Position numbers and translations under genes: made by a program
Source of the DNA: Calditrichota bacterium
GTDB lineage: Bacteria; Zhuqueibacterota; Zhuqueibacteria; Zhuqueibacterales; Geothermadaptataceae
Direction of reading: 5' to 3'
DNA: 64,000 bases
NCBI GenBank assembly: GCA_008501765.1
Contig: QQUE01000006.1
Location: 271,355-335,354 of the forward strand
Shown here: piece by piece, positions 45,922 to 56,814 of the stretch
Numbering within the stretch: the stretch's first letter is position 1
How the letters are laid out: every line of letters begins with the position of its first letter
The notes under the pieces: generated by a model
The model's database searches: none
Seen by the model: the letters and a program-made list of their open reading frames with translations, nothing else
What the model was told of the DNA's origin: nothing

Positions 45922-46008
45922 GTGGATAATGTAAAAAAAAATTGGTCACAGATGGAGGATACAATTCCATCATCAATTTTTGCAAAGTTTGTACAATCTG
46001 CAAAATAA
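45922..46008 (+). CDS. Possible 28-residue small protein
   Basis: A GTG at 45922 opens a 28-codon frame (starting MDNVKKNWSQMED, ending FVQSAK) only three bases after a perfect AGGAGG site at 45913-45918. The spacing is short, and the protein has no recognised motif. The only support is the strong ribosome-binding site and its position after a hairpin. Confidence 0.25.
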   Translation: MDNVKKNWSQMEDTIPSSIFAKFVQSAK

Positions 46009-46096
46009 ATCTGCGGAAACAAACTTTTGATTTTTTTGTAATTAATGCCAAATTAACTCAGCAGGATAACTGCCATTATCGATCCTTTTTTAATCA

Positions 46097-46528
46097 CTAA
46101 ACATCGTCCTCAATCACCCGCGTTCCGGCCAATTTTTCACCCCAGCGGCGGCTTTCAGAATCTGTGAACACGAGATAGATTTCATAAATACCAATTGCAA
46201 GTGCAGCAAGCATGAGCAGCCATTCGAGGAATGGGGCCAGCCGCAATAAACTGACGATTGTGGCCACCGCCAATGTCCAGTTTCGTCGGGCCGAGAGCAA
46301 AAGATCGATTTCTCCACCGTCCATCGTAACCGGTTTTAATTTCATAAAATGTTTGCCGAGCGAGCGGTGCCGCATAAATTCAATATCCAAACCGTCGCGA
46401 AGCAGCAAATAAGCCAGCCCGAGCCACCGGCCAATGCCGGGAATAATATTTAAAACTAAAATCACCCCACCATCAATGAGCGCGGCCAAAAAACGTTTCA
46501 TCAAATCTGGTTTTGTTGATTCTGGCAT
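46097..46528 (-). CDS. RDD-family membrane protein
   Basis: A 143-residue membrane protein with about three hydrophobic helices (AALIDGGVILVLNIIPGIG, LALVATIVSLL-like region, LLMLAALAIGIYEIYLVF). The family Arg-Asp pattern is partly visible in LMKRFLAALIDGG, and the SLGKHFMKLKPV loop is typical of RDD proteins, which are proposed transporters or exporters. The start is ATG at 46528. It stands alone, with no functional context. Confidence 0.82.
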   Translation of the reverse strand: MPESTKPDLMKRFLAALIDGGVILVLNIIPGIGRWLGLAYLLLRDGLDIEFMRHRSLGKHFMKLKPVTMDGGEIDLLLSARRNWTLAVATIVSLLRLAPFLEWLLMLAALAIGIYEIYLVFTDSESRRWGEKLAGTRVIEDDV

Positions 46529-46681
46529 TTTACCATCCTGTTTTTAGAATTTTTGCTTGTAATTTTTTTTTTGAACGGGGAGAAACTGATGTGCTGAGAA
46601 GTCTAATATTGCCATATATTTAAGAAAGAATATTCGTGAAAACAAGATATTTTTCTCGATTGGGCGCGAAATAAGGATAAT

Positions 46682-47341
46682 TTAATCTGTGATCAAAATC
46701 ACCGCCAGCCGCTTAGGCCCATGTGCCCCGAGTACGAGTATCTTTTCAATATCAGAAGTCCGTGAAGGACCTGAGATTATTGTCCCATAGCTCCAATCAC
46801 CGGAGGTGAAATTTTCTGCCGAAAAAACGTCATCCAACGATGAAACCAGGTGCTCGTGTGTGGCAATGACAATATGCAACGGTGGCAGCACCGACAAACG
46901 CCTGCCGCCTGCTGCTGCGCTACGCAAAATGAGACTACCCGTGCGGGCAACAAGAAAATCAGCGCTCGAAACACCGGCTGCATATTCAGCGAAATCAGTT
47001 GATTTTTTATGGGTCAGGGCTGGATTTTCAAATCTGGCAACCAAATCCGGCACGGCCGCGCACATATCAGAAAAAATCGGACTGAAGTCTGCACAATACT
47101 TTTCTCCCTCGGCTGATTTGAGAATCGCGAGCAGTGTATTTCCTGCCTGCTGCAGCGAGTTGACCTGATAAAATTCGCCTTTTAGCGACGCAAATTGCTT
47201 TTCAAAAACAGCGATTAAATTTTGTGGATCTGTCTCCGGATAATCCGCGAAGACTTCATTGTCTTTTGGCGATGGAATCAATTCCGGACTGGCAGAATCG
47301 AAACCTCGCAACTTGTTAATAATTTTATCTTTTGAGTTCAT
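46682..47341 (-). CDS. lutC: Lactate utilisation protein C (LUD domain)
   Basis: The LutC/YkgG subunit of the LutABC L-lactate oxidation system. The 219-residue protein carries the LUD domain with ADFLVARTGSLILRSAAAGGRRLSVLPPLHIVIA and SYGTIISGPSRTSDIEKILVLGAHGPKRLAVILI. The ATG at 47341 is chosen because the upstream extension overlaps lutB and lacks similarity. It lies 23 bases after lutB and closes the lutABC operon. Confidence 0.92.
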   Translation of the reverse strand: MNSKDKIINKLRGFDSASPELIPSPKDNEVFADYPETDPQNLIAVFEKQFASLKGEFYQVNSLQQAGNTLLAILKSAEGEKYCADFSPIFSDMCAAVPDLVARFENPALTHKKSTDFAEYAAGVSSADFLVARTGSLILRSAAAGGRRLSVLPPLHIVIATHEHLVSSLDDVFSAENFTSGDWSYGTIISGPSRTSDIEKILVLGAHGPKRLAVILITD

Positions 47342-47364
47342 TTTTACTTCTTTGAAGTTATTTT

Positions 47365-48774
47365 TTAGCCATGCGAGATGGCATCCTTTTTTGGTGACTT
47401 GGTTGCAGCGGTTGTCCACATTTGTGCGAACGATTTTTTTGCCAATTGTGGCAACCGTCTCTTTTTTTTGGCCGGCAACACTGGTTTGATGATCGCAATC
47501 CCAAGTTTTAGAATGGGCCGTACGAATTGCAATAGCAGTCGATTTGTGTGTAACCACGCCCATATTTTTATGGCAATTTGCCAGATGAATGGTGTCGTTT
47601 TCTCTTTCTCTGCCTGCCAGCGATTTTCCAATAAAAGGTGGTGCAAATCGATATCGACCGGGCAGACATCGCTGCAAGCACCACAGAGACTGGATGCGTG
47701 AGCAAGGTGGCTCCAGTTTTTCATCCCGCGCAGATGTGGTGTCAAAACCGAGCCTATCGGCCCCTGATAAGCCGTTCCGTAAGTGTGCCCACCCACCGTG
47801 CGAAAAACCGGGCAGGCATTGAGGCAGGCACCGCAGCGAAGACAGCGCAATACATGGCGGAATTTATCCTGTGCATAAATTTCCGACCGGCGATTGTCCA
47901 GTAAAATAACCACCATTTTTTCCGGGCCGTCGGCTTCGTTGGCTGCTTTGGGTCCTCTGATAATTGAATTGTAGCAACTGAGTTGCTGCCCGGTTCCACT
48001 TGTTGCCAGCAGAGGGAGAAAGAGCGCCAAGTCTGACAATCGGGGCAGCATTTTTTCGATGCCGACGATGGCAATATGCACTTTGGGACACGCCATGCAC
48101 AACCGTCCATTGCCCTCATTTTCAGTCATGACGATGGCGCCGGTGTCGGCGATTATAAAATTGGCACCGGTGATTCCAATGTCGGCGGTGACAAATGTTT
48201 GCCGCAAAGCAGCCCGTGCAGCCATGGTCAATTCTTCTGCGCTCCCGGTTGCCGGAATTCCCAATTTTCGTGAAAATAACTCGGCAATTTCTGCCTGCGA
48301 TTTGTGCATCGCGGGAGTTACGATGTGATAGGGTTTTTCATTTGCGAGCTGCACGATGAATTCACCGAGATCACTTTCCCAATTCTCCACACCCATTTCA
48401 TCGAGAAATTCGTTTAGCTCGATTTCCTCGGTTGTCATCGATTTCGATTTGACAATTTTCTCGGCGTGGTGTTTTTTGATAATGTCGCGAATGTGTTGTC
48501 GTGCCTGCAGTGCATTTTCCGCCCACAGCACGTGCGTTCCATTTTTGCTTGTGTTTTCTTCGAATTGCAGTAATAGATCAGGCAAATTCGCCAGTGCGTC
48601 GTCTTTAATTTGCGCTGCTTTTTTGCGTGCTTTCTGCCAATCGTAAAATTGCCGGTTTTTGGTCGATTTCACTTTTATATCGTAGGTAGCAATAGCTTTT
48701 TGGATTTTTAACCTGTGGATTTCGTCCGCTGATTTTTGTTGTGCTTTTGCTAAAAAGACTCGACTTTCGTTCAT
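47365..48774 (-). CDS. lutB: Lactate utilisation iron-sulfur protein B
   Basis: LutB is the central iron-sulfur subunit of the Lut complex converting L-lactate to pyruvate. The 469-residue protein has an N-terminal LUD domain (TEEIELNEFLDEMG, ADIGITGANFIIADTGAIV) and a ferredoxin-like part with two 4Fe-4S cysteine sets, CLRCGACLNACPVF and CGACSDVCPVD (about residues 310-375), followed by a membrane-adjacent helix. The start is ATG at 48774. It lies 19 bases after lutA. Confidence 0.94.
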   Translation of the reverse strand: MNESRVFLAKAQQKSADEIHRLKIQKAIATYDIKVKSTKNRQFYDWQKARKKAAQIKDDALANLPDLLLQFEENTSKNGTHVLWAENALQARQHIRDIIKKHHAEKIVKSKSMTTEEIELNEFLDEMGVENWESDLGEFIVQLANEKPYHIVTPAMHKSQAEIAELFSRKLGIPATGSAEELTMAARAALRQTFVTADIGITGANFIIADTGAIVMTENEGNGRLCMACPKVHIAIVGIEKMLPRLSDLALFLPLLATSGTGQQLSCYNSIIRGPKAANEADGPEKMVVILLDNRRSEIYAQDKFRHVLRCLRCGACLNACPVFRTVGGHTYGTAYQGPIGSVLTPHLRGMKNWSHLAHASSLCGACSDVCPVDIDLHHLLLENRWQAEKEKTTPFIWQIAIKIWAWLHTNRLLLQFVRPILKLGIAIIKPVLPAKKKRRLPQLAKKSFAQMWTTAATKSPKKDAISHG

Positions 48775-48793
48775 TTTTTACCTGAAAAATTTG

Positions 48794-49534
48794 TTATTTC
48801 ATTTCTGCCTGTAAAAATTCGACGAGATGCAGAATACGCGGTTTGAAACCGATTGCCACTGCTTCAGCACGTAGATGCTGGATGCAGCCGGGATCGTTGG
48901 AAATGACGATGTCCAGATCGGGATCGGCAAAAGCATCCAACCGGGTTTTCGCCATTGCTACTGCGATATCCGGCATTTTGAATGAAAATAAACCACCAAA
49001 TCCGCAACAACTGTGCTCAGCATTCGGTGGGATAATTTTAACTCCGTCAATGTGCGCTACGATCCGTTCAATCTGATTTGTAATGCCCAACTCCCGCATC
49101 GAGTGGCAGGAATTGTGGATGGCGATGCATTTTCGGGACTGCCCTTTGATTTTTTTCAGCCGGTTTTCGTGGCAAATAAATTCACTGATTTCGACTGTCT
49201 TCTTTTGCAGTGATTTGACTTCCTGCAAAAGAACTTCATCATTTTCGAATAAAATTGGAAAGAATTTTCGTACCATCGCGGTGCACGAGCCGGATGGTGA
49301 TACCACGACTTCGGCATCTGAGAATGTTTCAATAAAATGGCGGGCGACGCGTTTGGCCTCGATTCGTTGACCGGCGTTAAAAGCCGGCTGGCCACAGCAG
49401 GTTTGTTGTGGGTTGTATTCCACAGAGCAGTCCAATTTGCGCAGCACATCGGCCATGGCAAAGCCAATTTCCGGCATGACTTGATCGATGAGGCAGGGAA
49501 TAAAAATCGCGACTTTCGTTTTTGTGTCGGCCAT
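48794..49534 (-). CDS. lutA: Lactate utilisation protein A (cysteine-rich CCG domains)
   Basis: LutA, homologous to the GlcF/heterodisulfide-reductase cysteine-rich subunits, has 246 residues with two CCG domains: CLIDQVMPE...QQTCCGQPAFNAGQ and HNSCHSMRELG...SCCGFGGLFS. It forms the first gene of the minus-strand lutABC operon. The ATG at 49534 (MADTKTKVAIFIPC) is preferred; the 39-residue upstream extension is not family-like and covers a repeat. Confidence 0.93.
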   Translation of the reverse strand: MADTKTKVAIFIPCLIDQVMPEIGFAMADVLRKLDCSVEYNPQQTCCGQPAFNAGQRIEAKRVARHFIETFSDAEVVVSPSGSCTAMVRKFFPILFENDEVLLQEVKSLQKKTVEISEFICHENRLKKIKGQSRKCIAIHNSCHSMRELGITNQIERIVAHIDGVKIIPPNAEHSCCGFGGLFSFKMPDIAVAMAKTRLDAFADPDLDIVISNDPGCIQHLRAEAVAIGFKPRILHLVEFLQAEMK

Positions 49535-49578
49535 GTTTTGTCTTGGGGTAATCTGACGGTTGATTCGTGCCAAGTCTG

Positions 49579-49630
49579 GCTTCGACAAGCTCAGCCAGCG
49601 TGTGAGTTCTGTTGCCTGAGCCTGTCGCCT
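49579..49630. repeat. Imperfect inverted repeat (TTCGACAAGCTCAG type)
   Basis: GGCTTCGACAAGCTCAGCC (49579-49597) is mirrored by GCCTGAGCCTGTCGCC (49615-49630). Palindromes of this appearance are scattered in FCB-type genomes. It lies between lutA and the divergent gene at 49826. Confidence 0.6.
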
Positions 49631-49825
49631 GTCAAAGGCAAATACACTCAAGTTCTCTGTGTCTAAAAAATTAGATAAATTTATCGTATAGTTTAAGGTA
49701 ATAGTTTTGTAACAGGAAACAAATACTGAAATAACGTGCAGGATTAAAAATCTCTTTTGACATTTCTAATCACGTTGTGTATTTTAAATTCAGGGAATAA
49801 CTTAACGGATTTTGTGGGATGAATA

Positions 49826-50263
49826 ATGAAAAGAAATCTCTTGTTTGCTACAGTTTCGATTTTGATTTTCTTGTGTTTTTCACCGGACGGCCACGGACAG
49901 GTCCGGACAAATGGCGTGAAGTTCGGATTCTTTGATCTGCGGCGTCCGGCAGTGGGCCTGGCGCGGGAGTTTGGCGGCTTGACACCGCGATTGCGTTTTA
50001 ACCTTGATGGCGATTTTGTTTTCAGTTCCGATCATTGGTTGTTCGCAGATTTTTCGCTCAAGTATTTTCCGCGCACAAATGCAGGGGCATCACCTTATTT
50101 TGGCGGTGGCGCCGGTGTGAACATTGGCGATGTCGGTGGTGTGGCCGCGCACATCGTCGGCGGATTAAATTTTCGCCTGGAGAGTATTCGCATGTTTACA
50201 GAAATCAAAGCTCACCTGGAAAAACCCGGCGCATTGAGCCTGTGGGTGGGGCTACGCTATTAA
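49826..50263 (+). CDS. Small exported beta-barrel-like protein
   Basis: A 145-residue protein with a Sec signal (MKRNLLFATVSILIFLCFSPDGHG) and alternating strands rich in Gly and aromatics (LRFNLDGDFVF, WLFADFSLKYFP, PYFGGGAGVNIG, ALSLWVGLRY), ending in a Tyr as outer-membrane barrels do. No specific family is recognised. Its last three codons are part of a tandemly repeated segment (50254-50493), so the 3' end has been duplicated downstream. Confidence 0.7.
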   Translation: MKRNLLFATVSILIFLCFSPDGHGQVRTNGVKFGFFDLRRPAVGLAREFGGLTPRLRFNLDGDFVFSSDHWLFADFSLKYFPRTNAGASPYFGGGAGVNIGDVGGVAAHIVGGLNFRLESIRMFTEIKAHLEKPGALSLWVGLRY

Positions 50264-50493
50264 TCAGATGAGATTACGGCCTTTTCGTGATGTTATCTGT
50301 AAAGCGGCAAAAATGCGCTGCCGCTACTAAGCGATTCCATCACTTTCAGTGATTGCATCGCAACAACGCTATTAATCAGATGAGATCATGGCCTTTTCGT
50401 GATGTTATCTGTAATTCATCCAAATAGCGCTGTCGCTAATAAGCGCTGCCGCTACTAAGCGATTCCATCACTTTCAGTGATTGCATCGCAACA
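50254..50493. repeat. Two tandem imperfect repeats of 112 and 128 bp, each ending in a REP-like hairpin (copies b and c)
   Basis: ACGCTATTAATCAGATGAGAT begins at 50254 and again at 50366 and runs through a shared ATGTTATCTGTAA block. After an unequal spacer both units share GCGCTGCCGCTACTAAGCG and the 31-base hairpins at 50331-50361 and 50459-50489. The first copy starts inside the stop region of the barrel gene. Confidence 0.88.
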
Positions 50494-50597
50494 CTTCTCA
50501 CCGATACGAATCCTACAACGGTTCTGCCACCCCTTTTGCATGATTTTTAAAACGCGCCATGACGAACAGTGCATCTGAAAGCCGGTTGAGATAGACG
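50459..50597. repeat. Left 139-bp direct repeat flanking the SRPBCC gene
   Basis: It matches 51142-51280 without gaps at an offset of 683 bases, differing at only about a dozen positions. It contains REP-like hairpin c (50459-50489) and the copied adenosyltransferase 3' end (50498-50597). Confidence 0.9.
50498..50597 (-). pseudogene. Duplicated 3' fragment of the corrinoid adenosyltransferase gene
   Basis: On the minus strand it reads [20 protein letters not shown] and then GVAEPL followed by a stop, matching the last 33 codons of the intact gene at 51181-51744, where the stop position is Trp (TGG) and the protein continues WDSYR. No start or upstream domain is present. The fragment ends exactly where the SRPBCC stop codon begins. 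Confidence 0.9.
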
Positions 50598-51062
50598 TTA
50601 TGCGTTGTTATTTGCTCCTGCATCGGGATTTTTGTCAGCGACTAAATTCAATTGTATTCCATGTTCGAGAAGCGCTTTACAGGCCGAGATAACGAGATTG
50701 AAACCTTCAGTTGAATCTAGGGCCTGGGCAACCTTTTCATCATCCGTCCCGGTGAAGCCAGAAGCACTAATTGAAACAAATGTTGATCCATCGTCTTTTG
50801 GAGTGAACAACCACTCAACTGGCGTTGGCCACTCAATTTCGATGCGTCGGTTTTCTTCAATGGCTTTGACAAATATTTCAGCCGAGACACCGTAGTGATC
50901 CCAATACCATGTAACAGTCTGACCACAAACAAGAGGACCACTAGAACGACTGAACCAGAATTTTGTAGTCACAGATGGATCAACAAAGGCATTAAACACT
51001 TCTTCAACAGGCCTGCGAATCAACATGGTTGCTCGTGCAATTGGTTGTTTTTTTAGTGACAT
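50598..51062 (-). CDS. SRPBCC (AHSA1/START-like) family protein
   Basis: A 154-residue cytosolic protein of the SRPBCC superfamily, a hydrophobic-ligand-binding helix-grip fold. Typical features are RATMLIRRPVEEVFNAFVDPSVTTKFWF at the N-terminus, WPTPVEWLFTPKDDGSTFVSIS in the middle strands, and the long C-terminal helix VAQALDSTEGFNLVISACKALLEHG. The ATG at 51062 fits the family. The gene lies between two 139-bp direct repeats and its stop codon abuts the left repeat, indicating it arrived or was displaced as a unit. Ligand unknown. Confidence 0.88.
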   Translation of the reverse strand: MSLKKQPIARATMLIRRPVEEVFNAFVDPSVTTKFWFSRSSGPLVCGQTVTWYWDHYGVSAEIFVKAIEENRRIEIEWPTPVEWLFTPKDDGSTFVSISASGFTGTDDEKVAQALDSTEGFNLVISACKALLEHGIQLNLVADKNPDAGANNNA

Positions 51063-51141
51063 TTTACTATCTCGCTATATTTAACTGATTAGGACACATA
51101 ACACCTATTTTATATGAGGTATCTACAATTTTTAAAAATTT

Positions 51142-51280
51142 GCGATTCCATCACTTTCAGTGATTGCATCGCAATATTTCTCACCGATACGAATCCCACA
51201 ACGGTTCTGCCACACCTTTTTCATGATTTTCAAAACGCGCCATGACAAACAGTGCATCCGAAAGACGGTTGAGATAGGCG
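51142..51280. repeat. Right 139-bp direct repeat (REP-like hairpin d plus adenosyltransferase 3' end)
   Basis: It comprises the hairpin at 51142-51172 and the last 100 bases of the functional adenosyltransferase gene. It is the partner of 50459-50597. Confidence 0.9.
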
Positions 51281-51744
51281 ATGACGTGTTTTCCCACTTT
51301 TTCAGTGCGTGAGACTGCAATGGTTTCACGCTCGGCACGGCGGCAAACACAGCGCGCCACGTGTAATTGCGCTGCGGCCTTTGTTCCACCCGGTAAAATG
51401 AAATTTTCCAAACTCCCGGTAGTCTCACTCAATTCATCCATCAGTTTTTCCAGTGTTTCCACGTGCCGGTTTTCGATTTCAGGGATGTTGAATTGCTTTT
51501 TATCTTCCTCGAGAAAACACAAGTCGGATCCAAGATGAAACAGAGTGTTTTGAATTTCACTCAGTGGCGTGACCAATTTCTCACAGATATCGAGGGCGAG
51601 GGCGAGTCCAATGTGTGAGTTGAGCTCATCAACGGTGCCGTAGGCTTGCACGCGCTGGTTTTCTTTGGGAACGCGCTGCCGGCTGCCGAGGCTGGTGCTG
51701 CCGTCATCCCCTTTTTTGGTATATATTTTTGTTAATCGTGGCAT
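51181..51744 (-). CDS. Cob(I)yrinic acid a,c-diamide adenosyltransferase, PduO type
   Basis: Transfers adenosyl from ATP to cob(I)alamin, making coenzyme B12. The 187-residue protein has the N-terminal nucleotide motif [21 protein letters not shown] (about 6-26), [14 protein letters not shown], and the C-terminal [12 protein letters not shown] helix plus [13 protein letters not shown], all diagnostic of PduO/MMAB enzymes. The start is ATG at 51744, preceded by AGGAGAAG. It complements the B12 import operon at 26-30 kb. Its 3' end is duplicated at 50498. Confidence 0.95.
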   Translation of the reverse strand: MPRLTKIYTKKGDDGSTSLGSRQRVPKENQRVQAYGTVDELNSHIGLALALDICEKLVTPLSEIQNTLFHLGSDLCFLEEDKKQFNIPEIENRHVETLEKLMDELSETTGSLENFILPGGTKAAAQLHVARCVCRRAERETIAVSRTEKVGKHVIAYLNRLSDALFVMARFENHEKGVAEPLWDSYR

Positions 51745-52027
51745 TATCTTCTCCTGAATATTTTAAACCTGAATAGGGATCAGGCAGAGTTATCAGATTT
51801 GCATGGAATTTTTAAGGTTTTTAATCTGATTTATAAAAGTGTGTCCATGGTTGTTTATTTGGAATAATAAAACATATAACTGCATAAAAATTAAATTATC
51901 TCAATCGGGATTATTTTTAGCAACATTTGTGTTCAGTTAATCGTGCATCTTAAATATTTATAATTTGATTCAAAATAAAATTTTTCAGGCAAAAATCTTG
52001 TAAAATTTATCTATATTAAAAAAAATC

Positions 52028-52055
52028 TTGACTCTCATTAGCAATAGTGTATTTT
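52028..52055 (+). promoter_or_regulatory. metY: Candidate promoter of the metY-metX unit
   Basis: TTGACT (52028-52033) and TATTTT (52050-52055) lie 16 bases apart in an AT-rich 580-base gap after the adenosyltransferase gene. Transcription would start near 52062, giving a leader of about 260 bases before metY. Confidence 0.5.
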
Positions 52056-52132
52056 GAATGCGAGCAAGTTTATCTACGGAAATTTATAAAAATACAGAAT
52101 GCCGAAATGAAACCATTGAACATTAAAAGTAT

Positions 52133-54680
<2,548 letters not shown>

Positions 54681-54716
54681 ATTTATAGGGTTGTGGATTA
54701 TTTTTTATGCTCAGTC

Positions 54717-54749
54717 AAACCTTTCAGGTTTCAAAAACCTGAAAGGTTT
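54717..54749. repeat. Double palindrome downstream of metX
   Basis: A 15-bp perfect stem (AAACCTTTCAGGTTT with its complement) and a 3-base CAA loop, arms individually near-palindromic. Same size and plan as 52272-52304, on the other side of metY-metX. It may also stop transcription between metX and the convergent gene. Confidence 0.9.
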
Positions 54750-54758
54750 CTTGATGGA

Positions 54759-55406
54759 TTACCATTCTAATTCTTTGTCGATACCGATGAGACGTTCCAG
54801 GCGTTTTTCGATTATGCGATCTTTATTTGGTTTGCGATTCTTAAGGGATGCTCGCAGTTCTTCCAGCTTTTTTTCCAGGCGTTGTACCTGCATGGCACGA
54901 TCGACTTCCCGCAGATCGAAAAGCTGGCCCAATTGACCTCGAATATCATTCTTCAATCTATCCTTCTCACTATCACTTGCTTTCCGATATTTGTACACAA
55001 GTACTTGTATTTTGTGTTCAAGAATTATCCGTGATTTTTTAGTCTGATATTCATCTTTATCGAAATTTTTCTGGCGACTGAGCATTTGTTTTTCTCGCCA
55101 GGCTTTTTGCAATTCTCGCTCATAATTGCGTGGATTTTCAGATTCAAGCTCGGCTAACACAGGGGCAGATTCCGGTACCAGCTCGGTCAGAAATTGCAGC
55201 GCTTCTGCTTTTTGGCTATCAGTTAATGGAACTCGGGCCATGGCAGCCACGGCTGCTCTCTTCTCTTGCGCCCGCATTCCCTGGACGCGGAACTGCTCTT
55301 TTTCGTCAGCAGGAGGTGGCGGGGCAGGTTCGAAATCCTGAGCAAAGAGAAATGCTGAACTCAGAAAATAGACGGTTATCAAAAGGCCGATTTTTTTATT
55401 TTTCAT
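54759..55406 (-). CDS. Periplasmic coiled-coil protein of the sigma-factor operon
   Basis: A 215-residue exported protein (MKNKKIGLLITVYFLSSAFLFAQ), Glu/Lys/Arg-rich and mostly helical, with long coiled-coil stretches (LQKAWREKQMLSRQKNF, MQVQRLEKKLEELRASLKN). It recalls Spy/CpxP-like periplasmic stress proteins but shows no clear family motif. The ATG at 55406 is preferred over 55439 because it gives the signal peptide and follows GAGG. It lies 132 bases downstream of the anti-sigma gene on the same strand, so it is probably the effector or target of that regulon. Confidence 0.65.
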   Translation of the reverse strand: MKNKKIGLLITVYFLSSAFLFAQDFEPAPPPPADEKEQFRVQGMRAQEKRAAVAAMARVPLTDSQKAEALQFLTELVPESAPVLAELESENPRNYERELQKAWREKQMLSRQKNFDKDEYQTKKSRIILEHKIQVLVYKYRKASDSEKDRLKNDIRGQLGQLFDLREVDRAMQVQRLEKKLEELRASLKNRKPNKDRIIEKRLERLIGIDKELEW

Positions 55407-55538
55407 TTTTAACCTCAATAGTGGAATACGTTTTTTCAATTTAGTCGCTTGAACAAAAGTGGGACTCTGAATTTTTCATCCCAAATTCCAGGCAACGCGG
55501 GTTATTGTGCTTTATTACGCTCAATTCTTGCAAGAATT

Positions 55539-56084
55539 TTAAGGGTACTCAATTAAATCTTCAGATATTTGTTCGATGTGATATTCCAGATCATTGCTGT
55601 CAATGTCCCAATTCGATTCACCAACATCTGCCCAGAGAGGGTCGGATTCCAGGTCGAAAATGGCGCTATCGATCGCTGTAATTGTTTCCTGGTAATGCAT
55701 CGGTTCCCAACTAAAATTCATCTCCCGTTCCACCGGATTCAAGCGCAGATAAAACATAATTACCACCGCCAGTGGTAGTAAAATGGCGCCTAATTTTTTA
55801 AACAAATCCGGAACCGGTGACAGATTCCTTTGTGATAATTTTACCGTAGTAACAGCCCGTGAGATATGGCTGTTGAGTTCATCGTTCGCGATGTTGAATG
55901 TGGGCAGCCCGGCATAAGCCTGATTAACGGATGCAATTTCCTCCATTTTTCCGGCACAGTTTTTACACTTTTCTAAGTGCTGCTGCCAGAATGCTATTTC
56001 TATTTCTGGTAAATCATGATCCAAAAAAAGCCAGATTTTCTGCTCGAATTGTCCGCAGATTCCTTCATTTTTAGAGGGTATCAT
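55539..56084 (-). CDS. Anti-sigma factor with zinc-finger (HxxxCxxC) domain
   Basis: A 181-residue anti-sigma factor. The N-terminal zinc-binding motif is HLEKCKNC (about residues 35-42), preceded by an acidic helix, and one membrane helix (LGAILLPLAVVIMFYL, about 98-113) precedes a periplasmic acidic tail. It overlaps the sigma gene by 14 bases and presumably sequesters it at the inner membrane until an envelope signal is sensed. Confidence 0.85.
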   Translation of the reverse strand: MIPSKNEGICGQFEQKIWLFLDHDLPEIEIAFWQQHLEKCKNCAGKMEEIASVNQAYAGLPTFNIANDELNSHISRAVTTVKLSQRNLSPVPDLFKKLGAILLPLAVVIMFYLRLNPVEREMNFSWEPMHYQETITAIDSAIFDLESDPLWADVGESNWDIDSNDLEYHIEQISEDLIEYP

Positions 56085-56634
56085 TTTCTCGTATCGCTTT
56101 TTTAAGTTTATTGACCGCGTAGTGCATATGGCCGAGAACGGTATTTAACGGTTGTTTTGTTTCCCGGGCGATTTCTTTAAATGTCATTTCGGAATGCTGC
56201 CGCAACAGGAAAACCTCCCGCTGTTTTTCCGGCAATGAATTGATGGCCAAAAGGAGGTGATTTTCCATTTCACGTGCTTCAATTTCACTGGCTGCATCAC
56301 GGAAATCTGTGTGCTCCGGCAGTTCGTTTGTGTATTGGATTCGGGCCTGGATTTTTTTTCTGCGCAAGGCGTCAATAGCCACGTTTCGGGCGATTCCAAA
56401 GAGCCAGGCTGCGAATTTATTGCGGTGATCGTAGTTGGGCATGTTCCGCCATGCTTTGACCAGCGTTTCCTGAAAAAGATCATCTGCCTGGGTTTTATCA
56501 CCACACATCCGCCACAAAAATGTGAGAAGCTGCTGTTTGTATTTGGCTATGAGCCGGGCAAAAGCCTCTCCATCACCGCTCCAGCATTGGCTGATGAGTT
56601 TGTATTCTAAATTCTCTGCTGTTAATTTCATCAT
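56071..56634 (-). CDS. ECF-type RNA polymerase sigma factor
   Basis: A 187-residue sigma-70-family ECF factor with region 2 (FARLIAKYKQQLLTFLWRMCGDKTQADDLFQETLVKAWRNM) and region 4 (SLPEKQREVFLLRQHSEMTFKEIARETKQPLNTVLGHMHYAV, about 130-172). The start is ATG at 56634; a second ATG follows at once. It is co-directional with, and overlaps, its anti-sigma gene, and the periplasmic protein at 54759 follows. Autoregulation is likely but no promoter motif was identified. Confidence 0.94.
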   Translation of the reverse strand: MMKLTAENLEYKLISQCWSGDGEAFARLIAKYKQQLLTFLWRMCGDKTQADDLFQETLVKAWRNMPNYDHRNKFAAWLFGIARNVAIDALRRKKIQARIQYTNELPEHTDFRDAASEIEAREMENHLLLAINSLPEKQREVFLLRQHSEMTFKEIARETKQPLNTVLGHMHYAVNKLKKAIRENDTL

Positions 56635-56814
56635 TATTTAATTAAACGAACTCGATTTTGAGTTATTGTAAAAAAAATATTTTTGTTGTAGTTTAAGCCT
56701 GCACAAAACGAAAATCAGAGCAATTTAATGAAATCGCCTGGTTTTGCCAAATGATAATATTTAAAGGAAAATTTAGGAAATACCATTGACAAAATTTAAT
56801 AAACAAGGAATATA

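Noticed and set aside
50590..50610. Integron-type attC site at the SRPBCC boundary
   Set aside because: TAACG occurs at the junction, but no paired core sites or characteristic folded arms are present, and there is no integrase.
51181..51744. Reading the adenosyltransferase gene itself as damaged by the neighbouring duplication
   Set aside because: The frame is intact, with all nucleotide-binding motifs and a normal C-terminus; only the left copy at 50498 is dead.
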